Shown here: positions 53,983 to 64,000 of the stretch, in pieces
How the letters are laid out: each line of letters begins with the position of its first letter
How positions within the stretch are numbered: the stretch's first letter is position 1
From: Ligula intestinalis
Lineage: Eukaryota > Platyhelminthes > Cestoda > Diphyllobothriidea > Diphyllobothriidae
Length of the DNA: 64,000 nucleotides
Direction: 5' to 3'
NCBI GenBank assembly: GCA_036362985.1
Contig: JAYGXS010000005.1
Location: 392,325-456,324 of the forward strand
The notes under the pieces: generated by a model
The model's database searches: none
What the model saw: only the letters and a program-made list of their open reading frames with translations
Told to the model about the DNA's origin: nothing
Position numbers and translations under genes: made by a program

Positions 53983-56463
53983 TTGGTCGTTTTAAATGCC
54001 AGGTCACTGATTAATAAAATGCCTCTGCTCCAGACTATGGTTTTCGTCAACCGCCCAGACATTGTTATGGTAACTGAGACATGGGCATCGGCCTCTGTAG
54101 CTGACTCAGAACTCTCTGTTCTAGGCTATTCATGCGTTCGGAACGATCGAAACAATGGCCGTGGCGGAGGAAGCTGCATCTATATTAAGCAGCCACTTGC
54201 ATTTCTCCCGTTGGACTATCCACAATTCACAGCGGTGGAGGAGAGCTGCTGGCTACGAGTTGTTCTAAAAAACAAATACTCCTTACTTGTTGGCTGTGTT
54301 TATCGCCCACCTTATGCCAATGCAGACTACGATCTTTGTCTCTCGCAGGCATTTCATGCCGCAGCTGACTTGAATCTTAAGTATTGCTTGATTGCAGGCG
54401 ATTTTAACCTTCCTGACGTGCAATGGTTTCCACCATCCGGTCCTTCAAAGTTCGAGAACTTACTTGAGGCAATAGATATCGGCATGTGGGATCAGGTAGT
54501 CGATTTTCCCACTCGACGAGCAAACATACTCAACCTAATTTTTTGTAGGGGATGCGAACCACTTCCAGTGTCATCCTTAGACGCACTTGGGAGTTCAGAC
54601 CATCTTACAGTTGTTAGTGAACTAGAACTGGAGGCGGATAAAACATTTTCCAAAAAGTATAGTCTTTATCATGACTTCCGATCAGCAAACACGGCTGACC
54701 TACTGGCACATCTAAACGCTCTCGACTGGTCTGAATTTTTCCAATGTTTGGATGTAAATGTTTGTATAAATGCACTGTACAAAGTGTTGGATCCACTCAT
54801 CCTCCACTTTGTCCCCCGTAAGAAAGTAATACATGTCAAGGATGAAGTGTACCTTCTTCTGTCTTTCCGTCGTAGGTTGCGTAAACTCTCTCGTCGTTTG
54901 CATCGGCAGAACGATACTTCCGTTCTGCCCTTGATCACACTGATCTTTGAGCAGGCTAAGAAGCTTTCCGAAGAAAAGCAGATAGTCGATGAGGCTCACT
55001 TCGCTGAAAATCCTTCCCTTAATGTTGCGAAACTCTTTTCGCGTACAGTAAAAGCGCAGAGGAAAACGCAACCCCCCATACTTCAAGATGCTTTAGGAAA
55101 CCCCATAGCTGACGCTAAGTTGACCACCGATAGCTTCAATGCGTTCCTATCCAAAACGTTTAGTGAAAGCTCGTTCGCTGCACCTCCGGTTATCCAGGCT
55201 TGGACGGGTGCCATACTCGAAACCATAAGTTTTACCGTCTGGGATGTGACTGTAGCCATTCGTCGTTATCGTCAATCCTATAGTCCAGGACCAGATGGCG
55301 TCCCAGTTAGCCTTCTAAAAGCTGAAGCGAATGATATCTTTCCGTCTATTATTTGTAAGGTATTTAATCTTGCTCTTGAGAGCGAAACCTTTCCTTCGTT
55401 GTGGAAGGAATCGCATATAATGCCTATTCGCAAGTATGGCCGATCGACCTCATTCGACAACTTTAGGCCAATAAATACACTTCCCGCAGCCTCGAAGATC
55501 TTGGAGACCTTAATCAAAGAAAAGGTGATGCGTCACTTGACAGATAACAACCTGCTCAATACAGCTCAACATGGCTTTATCGAGAAACGATCTTGTGACA
55601 CCTGTCAGCTCTCTTTCTTTGATTATGTGCTGCAATCTAGAGACAGCAGTTTTGCCACTTATAGCGTCGATTTTGATTTTACTAAAGCCTTTGGTCGGAT
55701 CGATCATAACCTCCTCCTTCTGAAACTAGCCTCCTTCGGCATAGGAAGCAAGCCACTGAACTTCATACCTTCCTATTTGGGTGCTCGCACACAACGAGTA
55801 AAAATTTCCAATGTTATCTCCAACCCCACGCATGTGAGGAGTGGAGTTATACAGGGTAGTGTACAGGGTCCGCTCCTATTTTGCCTGTTTTTCAACGACG
55901 TTTCAGATTGTTTTCAGTATGGCAGACCCTTCATGTACGCTGATGATTTAAAAGTCGCGTATCGATATAAACCGGCAGATCGCAACATCGTGCTCGAGCT
56001 GATAAAAAAGGATCTTCAGGCCTTCGCCCAGTGGTGTTGCACATGGCGCCTCACCCTTTCATGGCACAAATGTTCCGTTATGGTTGTTGGCGACGATCAT
56101 CAACCGGAATTAAGCATTGACGGCCACGAATTAAATGTCCCAGGAGTTATCAAGGATTTGGGCATATCCTACTCTAATAGTCTCAATTTGTCAGAGCACT
56201 GTGCCCTGATAGTCTCGAAAGCACGCCGAACCACCGGATTTATCCTTAGAAATTTTAAGACTTTAAAGGTTAGAACTAGCCATTATAATATGTACGTCAG
56301 ACCTAGTCTTGAATACTGCTCGCCCCTATTCAGTCTTCTGCGCACTAGTGAACGGAAGAACATAGAATCGGTGCAGCACTTCTTCACTAGAAGAGTTTTC
56401 ACTACAGAACACCGTAACTTAACCTACCAACAAAGGTGCGAACTTATAAAGCTAGAAGACTGA
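53983..56463 (+). CDS. LINE ORF2, 826 aa: endonuclease and reverse transcriptase
   Basis: One unbroken frame. The APE-type endonuclease occupies residues 1-210: VVLNARSLINKM, IVMVTETWASA, RGGGSCIYIKQP, VGCVYRPPY, CLIAGDFNLPDVQW and GSSDHLTVVS. The usual NxLDLI block reads ILNLIF, so one conserved aspartate is Asn. The RT spans about residues 420-700: YSPGPDGVPVSLLKAEAN, FDNFRPINTLPAASKILE, AQHGFIEKRSCDTCQ, motif A TYSVDFDFTKAFGRID, SGVIQGSVQGPLLFCLFFND and an intact YADD (FMYADDLKVAYRY). The C-terminus ends QRCELIKLED. The frame is open for about 60 bp upstream of the listed TTG and has no clear ATG, so the true start is unsettled; ORF1 ends at 53944, overlapping this open region. ORF2 nicks DNA and copies the element RNA. 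The RT half could still be functional. Confidence 0.92.
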   Translation: MVVLNARSLINKMPLLQTMVFVNRPDIVMVTETWASASVADSELSVLGYSCVRNDRNNGRGGGSCIYIKQPLAFLPLDYPQFTAVEESCWLRVVLKNKYSLLVGCVYRPPYANADYDLCLSQAFHAAADLNLKYCLIAGDFNLPDVQWFPPSGPSKFENLLEAIDIGMWDQVVDFPTRRANILNLIFCRGCEPLPVSSLDALGSSDHLTVVSELELEADKTFSKKYSLYHDFRSANTADLLAHLNALDWSEFFQCLDVNVCINALYKVLDPLILHFVPRKKVIHVKDEVYLLLSFRRRLRKLSRRLHRQNDTSVLPLITLIFEQAKKLSEEKQIVDEAHFAENPSLNVAKLFSRTVKAQRKTQPPILQDALGNPIADAKLTTDSFNAFLSKTFSESSFAAPPVIQAWTGAILETISFTVWDVTVAIRRYRQSYSPGPDGVPVSLLKAEANDIFPSIICKVFNLALESETFPSLWKESHIMPIRKYGRSTSFDNFRPINTLPAASKILETLIKEKVMRHLTDNNLLNTAQHGFIEKRSCDTCQLSFFDYVLQSRDSSFATYSVDFDFTKAFGRIDHNLLLLKLASFGIGSKPLNFIPSYLGARTQRVKISNVISNPTHVRSGVIQGSVQGPLLFCLFFNDVSDCFQYGRPFMYADDLKVAYRYKPADRNIVLELIKKDLQAFAQWCCTWRLTLSWHKCSVMVVGDDHQPELSIDGHELNVPGVIKDLGISYSNSLNLSEHCALIVSKARRTTGFILRNFKTLKVRTSHYNMYVRPSLEYCSPLFSLLRTSERKNIESVQHFFTRRVFTTEHRNLTYQQRCELIKLED

Positions 56464-56640
56464 GAACACTGTTTGTTTTAGGTTTTTTACGGTCTTCGAG
56501 ATGTTGGAAGGCGGCCAAGAGGTGCATTACCAACTCTTTACAATTGCCTGTAAACTGGCATAATAAACATATTATTATTATTAGAAGTCGAACGCCTACC
56601 TTTCTTCGCCATCACAGGATGCTTCGATAGTTTCCAAATT

Positions 56641-57684
56641 TTGCTACTAAGTATTGAAACTCGATCTAGAGGTTCTTTGAAATCTCCTCCTCCCAAGAGA
56701 ACTAAAAGTCGTAAAAGTTTAAGGGATGTAACTCATGAAGATGAAGCCTCCGTATCATATTTTACATTTTTGAACAAATGTACGAATCTTGAGAAGGTGG
56801 TTAATAGTTTTAGAGTGGAGATGGAGGAGCTGAATTTTTTTTCTTTATTTCTCCCTCGCGAGGAGAAACCGGCGATGCGTGAACTTGAGCGAGGAATACT
56901 AACCTACAGAGAGGCAACATCCCTCGCCGAAGTGTCTACGCACAAAAATGATCCGGCAGCCAGGGTGCTTGACGGAGTTGGTAGTCTGCCATGGACAGGG
57001 GAAACGGTCAACCCACTGGCTTCCAAGAGAACGAAGAAGCGCTCTCGGGCTCCCAAAAAGGCCAACCAAGCCCAAGTGCTAATATAAGTTGGCCGAGATT
57101 GAGCACGAGCCAAACAAAAAGGGTACCTTCGCAGGCCAAAACGAACAGGAGCGCTGAACCTCGAAGCGAATCTGTCCTAACAAACCCTAGAGAAGCAGAA
57201 GGGGACGACAGTCGGAAGGTGGGTACCACTCGTATAAACTGCATAGTCATTAAAGGCATGACAGAAGGTACTTACGATACCCCGAAATCAAGATTAGAAG
57301 AGGACGAGAAGTTAGTTAAAGAATATCTGAAATTCCTCCTAAAGGGTAAGGAGAAAGTCGAAGCTCTAAAGGCATTCCGAATGGGCCGTATAACAGACTC
57401 AAAAGATGAACAGCGCCAACCAAGACCGTTAAAAGGTTGTTCTGAAGAGTGAGGCTGAGGTCCAGCTATTGTTAAGCAGAAAACCAATACTTAGATACTC
57501 ACACCCGACGGTTTTATTTCAGCGAGATTTTTCCCCCGCGGAGCGGGAGAAATGGAGATTGCTAAAAGTAGAACTCCACAGGAGATGCGAACTCGGCGAG
57601 AGCAATCTTCGAATTCTGAACAGAGAGATCGTCCATGTCCCGAGGTCACTCCTCTGGAGAAAGCCGATAACACTAAAAGCCTAG
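56641..57684 (+). pseudogene. LINE ORF1, frameshifted
   Basis: Frame 56641-57087 has a basic start (SPPPKRTKSRKSLRDVTHED) and a helical middle (YFTFLNKCTNLEKVVNSFRV). Frame 56991-57452 carries NCIVIKGMTEGTYDTPKSRL (compare IQGLPEST in the ORF1 at 28250), ALKAFRMGRITDSKDE and RPLK. One extra G after RPLKV's AAA at about 57433 shifts the frame; the 57469-57684 frame completes the core with LLSRKPILRYSHPTVLFQRD, REKWRLLKVELHRRC and GESNLRILNREIV. It is therefore a complete but twice-shifted RNA-binding ORF1. Confidence 0.82.
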
Positions 57685-57689
57685 TCTGG

Positions 57690-60610
57690 ATAGACAACAG
57701 TCCATGTCCATCAGCACCGACAGCTCCCTGCATGCAATCTCACGCAAGAGGCAACCACCTGCATAAAGTGGTGAATAATTCTAAATTGAGCTTTCTTTAC
57801 ACTAATGCCCAAAGTCTTCCCTCAAAAATTGATGAACTCAAGGCAGTACTTTCGGAGCGGATACCTGATGTAGTTGCCATAACGGAAACCTGTCTAAAAA
57901 CAGAAATCGCATATTCAGAGATTTCGATTCCAGCATACCAGCTTTTCCGCAAAGACCGCCAAAACCGACAAGGAGGTGGGGTTGTCGTGTATGTCAGAAC
58001 TGAAATCTCTGTTGTAGAAAGAGTACACACTGTAGCCCTGGAGTATGAGTCGATCTGGTTAAAGATCAAGAAGGCGAATTCCCAGAACCTTGAATTCCTG
58101 GCCGTTTACCGGCCACCAAACATTTTGAGTGGAGCCAACGACTCGCTCCTTGGTCTGGTGAAAGAAGCTGCTAGCCACCAGGGGATTCTCATCGGTGGTG
58201 ACTTCAACGCCCCTGCAATTGAATGGAACAACCTGACAGTTGAGGCGGCGTCAACTTCCTTTAGTTCCAAATCAATGGATCTCACGCTTGACCTATCTCT
58301 AGTTCAGAACGTTAAGGGCATAACCAGATTTCGAGAAAACCAGCGGGCTACTTGTTTGGATCTCATTTTCACGAAGATTTCATCCTACATAGATGAAGTG
58401 CATTCAAGTGCTCCGCTCGGTAAGAGTGACCATACGACGCTAATGTGAAATTACTCACTCCATACTCAACGGCTGAGGAAAACGGAGGACCAGCCAAACA
58501 TATGGAAGGCAGATCTCACTTCAATGAAGAATGCCTTATCGTCCGTGAATTGGGACTGCCTACTCAAGAGGGATCCGGGGGAGGATTGGATATCACTCAA
58601 GAGGGTTGCATTAGGTCTGCTTAAGCGCTTTTGTCCGGTGAAGGTACACAAGACGACTAGTCATCCTGCCTGGTTGACGAGAGACCTTAACAAGCAACTG
58701 AAGAAGACGAATAGGAAATGGAAGTTATTCAGGAAAACTGGGTCGCCAGTACACCTCGAGGAATTCCGACGCCAAAGAAATGCAGTAAAAAATCAATTCG
58801 ACAGGCCAGGAAAAACTATGAATCAAAAATCCTCCAACAGGCCGAAGAAAAGCCCAAAATTCTATTCCGCTATATTAACAGTAGATTAAAAAACAAGGAT
58901 CCTGTCGCAGTACTTAAGAATGATGATGGCGGAGAAGTCGTTGAGAATGACGAGAAAGCCGAGTACTGTAGCCGGTTCTTTGCCTCGGTATTCACTGGGG
59001 AAACCGAGCTTCATTTTGATAATGCCAACAGTGCTGTTGCAGACGCCGGTCCAGCACTTCATTCTCTACTATTTCCAGCATCTGTAGTTGAGAGGGAGCT
59101 GCAGAGCCTCAAAGAAGCAAAGTCATCCGGTCTAGACAATATAGCAGCCAAGTTCTTGAAAGAATTGACAAGCTAAATCTCAGAGCCCCTAGCACATATC
59201 TTTCGTTCTTCATTTGGACTAGGAAAACTGCCATCTGAATGGAAAATGGCAAATATTTACCCGATATACAAGGGTGGAGCCCGAACGAAGGTCAACAATT
59301 ACCGGCTCGTCAGCCTAACTTGCATTTGCTGTAAGGTGATGGAAACGATAATTAAGAAGACGACAATGGAGTTCTTGGAGGAGAACAACCTACTGTCAGG
59401 GCTCCAACATGGCTTCAGAAAGAACCATTCTTGCCTTTCCAGCCTTCTACTCTCCACTGAGCAGTGGACCCGCGCACTAGATGAAGATGGTAAGGTTGAC
59501 GTCATCTATACGGACTTCAAGAAGGCATTCGACAGCGTCCCACATAAGCGTCTAATGTATAAATTGTCAGAAATTGGCAAAAGAGGAAACCTGCTGGCAT
59601 GGATCACAGATTTTCTCACAGGGCGATCGCAAACTGTGTGCATCGGTGACTCAAAGTCTAGCCCTACATCTGTTCTGAGTGGCGTCCCCCAAGGCTCTGT
59701 CTTAGGGCCACTGCTCTTCCTTATCTATATCAACGACTGTGTCAACGACCTGGGTTGCAGTGCTATCATGTTTGCCGACGACGTCAAACTCTGGAGAGCC
59801 ATCAGGTCTGACGCCGATAGGAAAGCGCTTCAAGAGAGTCTTAATCGACTTAGCTGCTGATCTGTTCGTTGGCTTTTAAACTTCAACATTAGTAAGTGTG
59901 TGGTTTTAAGACTCCGTACTAGAAGGACTGATGAGGAGAACGATGCCTTCCAATACCTCCTCGATGGGCACCCGCTTTCAAATGTGAACGAACAAAAGGA
60001 TCTCGGTGTTCTAATAAATTCCTCACTCAAACCATCTACTCAGTGTGTAAAGGCAGCTAAACGCGCGATGCAGGTGCTGTTTGCGATTAGGCGGGGATTC
60101 GTCAACATTGACAAGGAGCTCTTCAGGAAAACCTACGGAGCGTTTGTTCGGTCCCACTTGGAGTATGCTGTCAAGGCCTGGCGTCCGTGGTTCAAGAAAA
60201 ATTACCTGCACCTGGAACGAGCGCAGGCGAGGGCAACGAAGATGGTCAAGAATCTTGGTCATCTGCCTTATGAAGACAGACTGATCGAACTTGATCTTTT
60301 CCCTCTCAATTATAGGCAACTCCGCGGGGACCTCATACAAACCTACCGTACTGTTAGAGGCCAAGACTCCGCCCTAGAATTTGATGATTTCTTCGAATTG
60401 GCTCGAACTTACCATCTGCGAGGTCATCCTTTTAAACTACAGAGGAAACCGGCCCGTATCGGCGTTCGATGAAACGCCTTCTCTCAGAGAGTCATTGGAG
60501 CGTGGAACGGACTCCCGGAAAAAGTGGTCCTCTCAGATACTGTTGACATTTGTAAACACAAACTTGATTCTCGTTTGTTGAGAAACTGTGGCAGATATAA
60601 TGAACAAAGT
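57690..60610 (+). pseudogene. LINE ORF2, complete length, few breaks
   Basis: Endonuclease (57780-58448): LSFLYTNAQSLPSKIDELKA, VAITETCL, RQGGGVVVYVR, AVYRPPN, LIGGDFNAPAIEWN, CLDLIFTK and KSDHTTLM; all catalytic blocks are present. RT (about 59090-59830): SGLDNIAAKFLKELTS, QHGFRKNHSCLSSLLL, motif A VIYTDFKKAFDSVPHKRLMY, GVPQGSVLGPLLFLIYIND and intact FADD (MFADDVKLWRAI). Thumb and C-terminus: LERAQARATKMVKNLGHLPY, LFPLNYRQLRGDLI, AFSQRVIGAWNGLPEKVV. The breaks are four in-frame stops (58446, 59174, 59858 and 60470) and one frameshift in an A-rich run near 58790. It was probably active not long ago. Confidence 0.9.
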
Positions 60611-60790
60611 GTCAGTAGCAGCACCTTGCGACTGGCTCACACTTATCACTGATGTTAAGCCTACATTTGTACATTTGTATTATGTACTATTGTTACGGTG
60701 GACCTATTATGTGATTTTGGTTTTGAATAGGGAGCTCAAGGGCGAAAGCCTTCTTCCCTTAATAAAGTGACTTAAAGAGTTGATTTGCAG

Positions 60791-61734
60791 GAAGTAGCTC
60801 AAGAGAAAAGATGCGATCATTGGAACATGAAGTTTACCGACCTAATATGTCCGTTAAAAGTCACTCCATCGATGGGGAATGGGGCGGTGGCTCTTGAGTC
60901 CTTGCGCTGCTGAAAATTCAGGCTTGTAAAATCCTCAATATAGCATTCTTCTTCTTTCTCTCTCTAAAAAAATGTCTGGTACTTATAACTTGGTCGTTCA
61001 CATAAAATGACTAGTATATTTAAACGTCCTAGAAAGGGCAGAATTGCAACATGGAATGTAATTAGTAGTGAGCGCCAGTATTTAATGAAGTAAAGAAAAT
61101 CATGCGTACTGCTGTAGCTCTCCCTGAGAAAATAGAAAAATTTGATATACCTCCGATGTGCGTCCACTCAATGAAGATATGCCAAACGTGTGTTATTTCC
61201 TCGCTATCAAGGCGATATACTCTTACAACTAGAAGGTGAGATTGGCATCTCCGCACATAGCGATAACGGTCAGCGCAAAAGTATTGTAAAGGTCAAAGCT
61301 GTATCAACAAATCAGGTTACTCAGTTGCCACAGGTGTTACTCTATCAACAACGCAACAAGGATGCTTGACGCCCACTTCCTCAATAGCAAACAAACGTGT
61401 TGAGCCCGACCTCAAAGGACATCATAATGCGATCCCGCGACATAGCGAATATGTTACTTTGCTCTAGGCCTTCTCTCTAGGAGATTTCGACGTCCTGCGT
61501 GAGTTTCCATCACCAAGTCCTCTTGAAGTCGTTCATGAAAACGAAACACGGACAACATACCTTTTTGGAGAAAAAAATTATTCTTTGGCATTCAAAGTGC
61601 GAAATTTTTTTCAGTCAAATATCAAACCAGTGGACAGATCGAAACAGCTTGGCAAATAACTAAAAGGGAGGGACGGTTTAAAATAAGTCAAGCCAAACTA
61701 ATAAAAGCCAGAAGATCGTTCCTACCGAGAGGAT
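60791..61734. other. No recognised gene
   Basis: Sequence between two retroelements; no motif recognised on either strand. Confidence 0.4.
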
Positions 61735-62260
61735 GGGTACTTATGATAGTACACGCAAAGGTGTGGATCCCGTCTAATAAAGTGAATGTACTCGAAAATG
61801 CAATCGATGAACACTTGATGGATTTAATTGCTCTGACTGAAATATGACCTTCTTAAGCTACTGAAGAACATGATGTACCTATCGGAGGTTACCAAGACGT
61901 CAGAAGAGGTAGAAGCTGTCGATGATGATAAGGAGTAGGCAAATCAACATTACCAACAAACACAAGGGGACTGAAATATCAATCTCCGGCTCATTAGCCT
62001 TCATCAGCCAGTCATATCCAACCTCACGTGCGGCATTATCGGAGGTTCGACCTTTGGATCAGAAGTCTAACGTTCTAACTGGGTGATGCTCAAGCTAAGA
62101 TAAGGCATGACGGAAGAGAGAGTTCCATTAGCGATCGCTGAAACTTCATCAACGGATGCGGAGTCGTGCTTTATGTTAATAGCAAAGCAAGTGCACTCGT
62201 CGAGCACCAACGAAAAACAGAGGAAGGGGAATTTTTAATCTTGATTATTTCTGACATGTA
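61735..62260 (+). pseudogene. LINE endonuclease N-terminal fragment
   Basis: The plus strand reads SNKVNVLENAIDEHLMDLIA then LTEI (TETW equivalent, about 61830), HDVPIGGYQDVRRGRS (about 61870) and, after about 180 bp of foreign sequence, CGVVLYVNSKASALVEHQRK (about 62160-62215). This is the first third of a non-LTR endonuclease. Catalytic blocks beyond this point are missing. Confidence 0.7.
62036..62096 (-). other. Degenerate tRNA-Arg(TCT)-like sequence, probable SINE head
   Basis: On the minus strand TAGCTTGAGCATCACCCAGT resembles a box A/D-arm, TTAGACTTCTGATCCAA an anticodon arm with TCT in a 7-nt loop, and AAAGGTCGAACCTCC a damaged T-arm. It lies within about 170 bp that interrupts LINE endonuclease sequence, as a tRNA-derived SINE would. 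No acceptor stem can be formed. Confidence 0.5.
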
Positions 62261-62559
62261 CGCTCTGTCAGTAGCATTTGCAGTCGCCAACTGCTCCAAA
62301 ACCAGACTGTTGGACATGATGACTTTGCCTTAACCGAAATAGAAAAGACTCGCTCAAACAAGAATGCTGTCACGCGTAGAAGGCTTTCACAACTTCACCG
62401 TTGACTAGCAGGTTTGAAATATGTTAGGGTCTCCAGCCCTATTCGATAATTCTATTAACGACTAAGTCCTTTGGAAATAATAATTCTTATTTTGTGAATT
62501 TTTGAGGCTGGTTTCATAGCCCGTCGTCGGTCAAATGGGAGTTATGCGAAGACAGATAA

Positions 62560-63389
62560 TTCAATGGTTTGGCCGACGTTTCGTAGTGGTCAAGTGGTTG
62601 TTTTAAAGCTTAAATTTCTAACTCAGGACTCTTCAATGACCGTCAACTCAGCTGAACAGCTGATACAAAAGCTGCAGGGTATTCGACTAACACATGAGGA
62701 AGTGAAGGTATTTTTCGATATGACCCCACTTTTTACCTCGAAACCACGACATATTGCAGTTGAAACTATCCAACTCCTGTTAGAAGAGAACTACAACGAG
62801 ACGAACACGAGGCTCAAAATAAGGCATCTCACTGGACTCCTGAAACAGTGCTTGAGCACCTTTTTTTAACTTCAATGGAACGGTGCATGAACAAGGAAAA
62901 GGTTCACCAATGGGTTTGCCGTTGTCCGGCCTGATTGCTGAAGTGGTATCACAACGACTGGAAGCACTGGATTTCGACCACTATCGACCACGATTGTGGG
63001 TCCGGTATGCTGGTGACACGTTTGTCATCATTAGTCAAGACAGGATTGGAGATTTCACAGTGAATCTGAACTCGACCTTCTCCGACATCCACTTCATGCT
63101 GGAGGAAGAAAAAGGCCGCCAGTTGCCGTTCCTCGACGTGCTCATGTGCGAAAATGCTGGTGGAGAACTCAAAACAACAGTTCATTGGAAGGTGACAAAT
63201 ACCTCTCGCATTCTGAGTTACCTCAGCAACCATTCCGTCTCGCACAAACGCAGCTGCGTGCGAACGCTATACAGCCGCGTAGAAACCCACTGCGGCGAAC
63301 CAGCCGACAAGAAGGCCGAGGTCCAGTTTCTGCGGAAACTTTTCACAATGAATGGTTATCCTGGCGCATTTGGTGAAAAAGGCAGGTGA
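62560..63389 (+). pseudogene. Penelope-like reverse transcriptase, broken
   Basis: Frame 62564-62869: FFDMTPLFTSKPRHIAVETI, corresponding to motif A (FDVTSLFT-type). Frame 62883-63389: GKGSPMGLPLSGLIAEVVSQ (motif B) and RLWVRYAGDTFVIIS, where the catalytic YVDD is YAGD, then LEEEKGRQLPFLDVLMC and the thumb HWKVTNTSRILSYLSNHSVS. These are the telomerase-like RT blocks of Penelope-like elements. A frameshift near 62870 and loss of a catalytic aspartate make it inactive. The part before motif A is missing or unrecognisable. Confidence 0.88.
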
Positions 63390-63399
63390 GGAGCCAAAC

Positions 63400-63971
63400 A
63401 AAGAAAACCAGAACTGACGCACTCGCGAGCAATACCTTATCTTGCTGGTGTATCCGAAGAATTCGGTCGACTGGTGAGCGAGTTAGGGATTGCTGCCGCA
63501 CACAGAGCGGAAGCAAAAGTCCGCAGACAACTTGCGCGGCCTAAGGACCCAGTACCCGTTAACCAAAAGTTCGTTGTCATTTACTACATCGACTATATTT
63601 GTGGTCAAGCCAATTATGTTGGTGGAACCGGCAAATGGGTTCTCACGAGAATGCAGCAGCATGAACTCGCCGTGCGACGGAAGGACAAGAATTCCTTGGT
63701 AGCCACCAATGCATCAACGCCAAGGCACGGCTTCGACTTCGAACGCGTGCGAATACTAAGTCAGTCAGACGACCGAACTTCTGGCCTACTGCAGGATGCA
63801 TGGCATTCACGCACGGATTCAATTAACAGACACATTGGTCTTCTTGATGACTTCTTCGTAATGTCATCCTACGGAGAATTGTCGATGTTGGTATTGTTGG
63901 TGAATGGCATATGCGACAGATTGGCCGCATTTGACAAATATTGGGATGGTGACATGTTGTGGATAAAATAA
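63400..63971 (+). pseudogene. Penelope-like GIY-YIG nuclease domain
   Basis: It continues the preceding RT after a TGA at 63387-63389 and about 80 bp. FVVIYYIDYICGQANYVGGT and GKWVLTRMQQHELAVRRKDK hold the GIY-YIG signature and the catalytic arginine; VATNASTPRHGFDFERVRIL is the next conserved block (H-x-F region). The frame ends at 63971. Compared with the 38.5-kb copy this is a different Penelope lineage, with the nuclease of the CxxxNYVGxTG type. Confidence 0.88.
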
Positions 63972-64000
63972 CATGTTTTCGTTCATTTAAAAAGGTAGCA

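Larger units (their letters stand above)
51100..56583 (+). mobile_element. CR1/jockey-like LINE with uninterrupted ORF2
   Basis: The order is ORF1 region (51121-53944), ORF2 (53983-56463) and a 3' UTR ending CCTGTAAACTGGCATAATAA then ATT repeats at about 56583. The 3' tail matches fragments at 24197-24310 and 30530-30560. The 5' limit is uncertain: 51121-51615 may be ORF1 N-terminus or a separate open frame. Confidence 0.85.
56584..60790 (+). mobile_element. CR1/jockey-like LINE, lightly damaged
   Basis: ORF1 (56641-57684) is followed by ORF2 (about 57690-60610) and a 3' UTR with AATAAA at about 60763. It directly abuts the tail of the preceding LINE. It is closest in the window to the minus-strand copy at 24880-28560. 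Confidence 0.88.

Noticed and set aside
1..64000. CRISPR arrays, operons, phage or plasmid features
   Set aside because: No regularly spaced repeats, no compact co-directional genes, and spliced eukaryotic genes are present.

Overview
The window looks like repeat-rich nuclear DNA from a eukaryote, most probably a flatworm (Platyhelminthes), with a tapeworm of the Diphyllobothriidea type as my best guess. The reasons are introns of 33-37 nt in PHF5A and in a CACTA transposase gene, dense CR1/jockey-like, RTE-like and Penelope-like elements, a CsRn1-like Gypsy protease, and a self-contained tRNA-Arg gene. The exact species cannot be fixed from the sequence alone. I see no operons, ribosome binding sites, CRISPR arrays or phage genes.

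Host genes are few: a complete PHF5A gene (SF3b splicing subunit) at 2486-2886 with two mini-introns; a complete three-exon protoporphyrinogen oxidase gene (PPOX, haem synthesis) on the minus strand at 8148-19497, predicted 528 aa; and a tRNA-Arg(TCT) at 36688-36759 on the minus strand. Everything else I recognise is mobile DNA or its debris.

Layout. 1.3-2.3 kb: rearranged LINE holding a solo LTR. 2.5-2.9 kb: PHF5A. 3.9-6.2 kb: RTE-like LINE with its polymerase core deleted. 8.1-19.5 kb: PPOX; its first intron carries a Penelope fragment, a diverged tandem duplication, an RTE fragment and a Gypsy solo LTR. 21-23 kb: LINE remnant. 23.7-24.8 kb: large inverted repeat around a LINE tail. 24.9-28.6 kb: CR1-like LINE (minus). 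29-36.6 kb: Gypsy protease fragment and five LINE remnants. 36.7 kb: tRNA. 38.1-38.9 kb: Penelope GIY-YIG end. 39.4-40.5 kb: CACTA transposase 5' part with spliceable mini-introns. 40.6-49.0 kb: CR1-like LINE (minus) split by a complete but mutated Gypsy element (41881-46118). 51.1-56.6 kb: CR1-like LINE with an uninterrupted 826-aa endonuclease/reverse transcriptase frame. 56.6-60.8 kb: second CR1-like LINE, lightly damaged. 61.7-62.3 kb: LINE endonuclease fragment split by tRNA-like sequence. 62.5-64 kb: Penelope-like element.

The most notable mechanism is in the Gypsy element. The segment directly after its 5' LTR, where the primer binding site should lie, is a 16-nt reverse complement of a stretch in its own LTR about 36 nt downstream of a TATA-like box, which is the predicted 5' end of its transcript. 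That is the geometry of self-priming as known for Tf1, not of tRNA priming.
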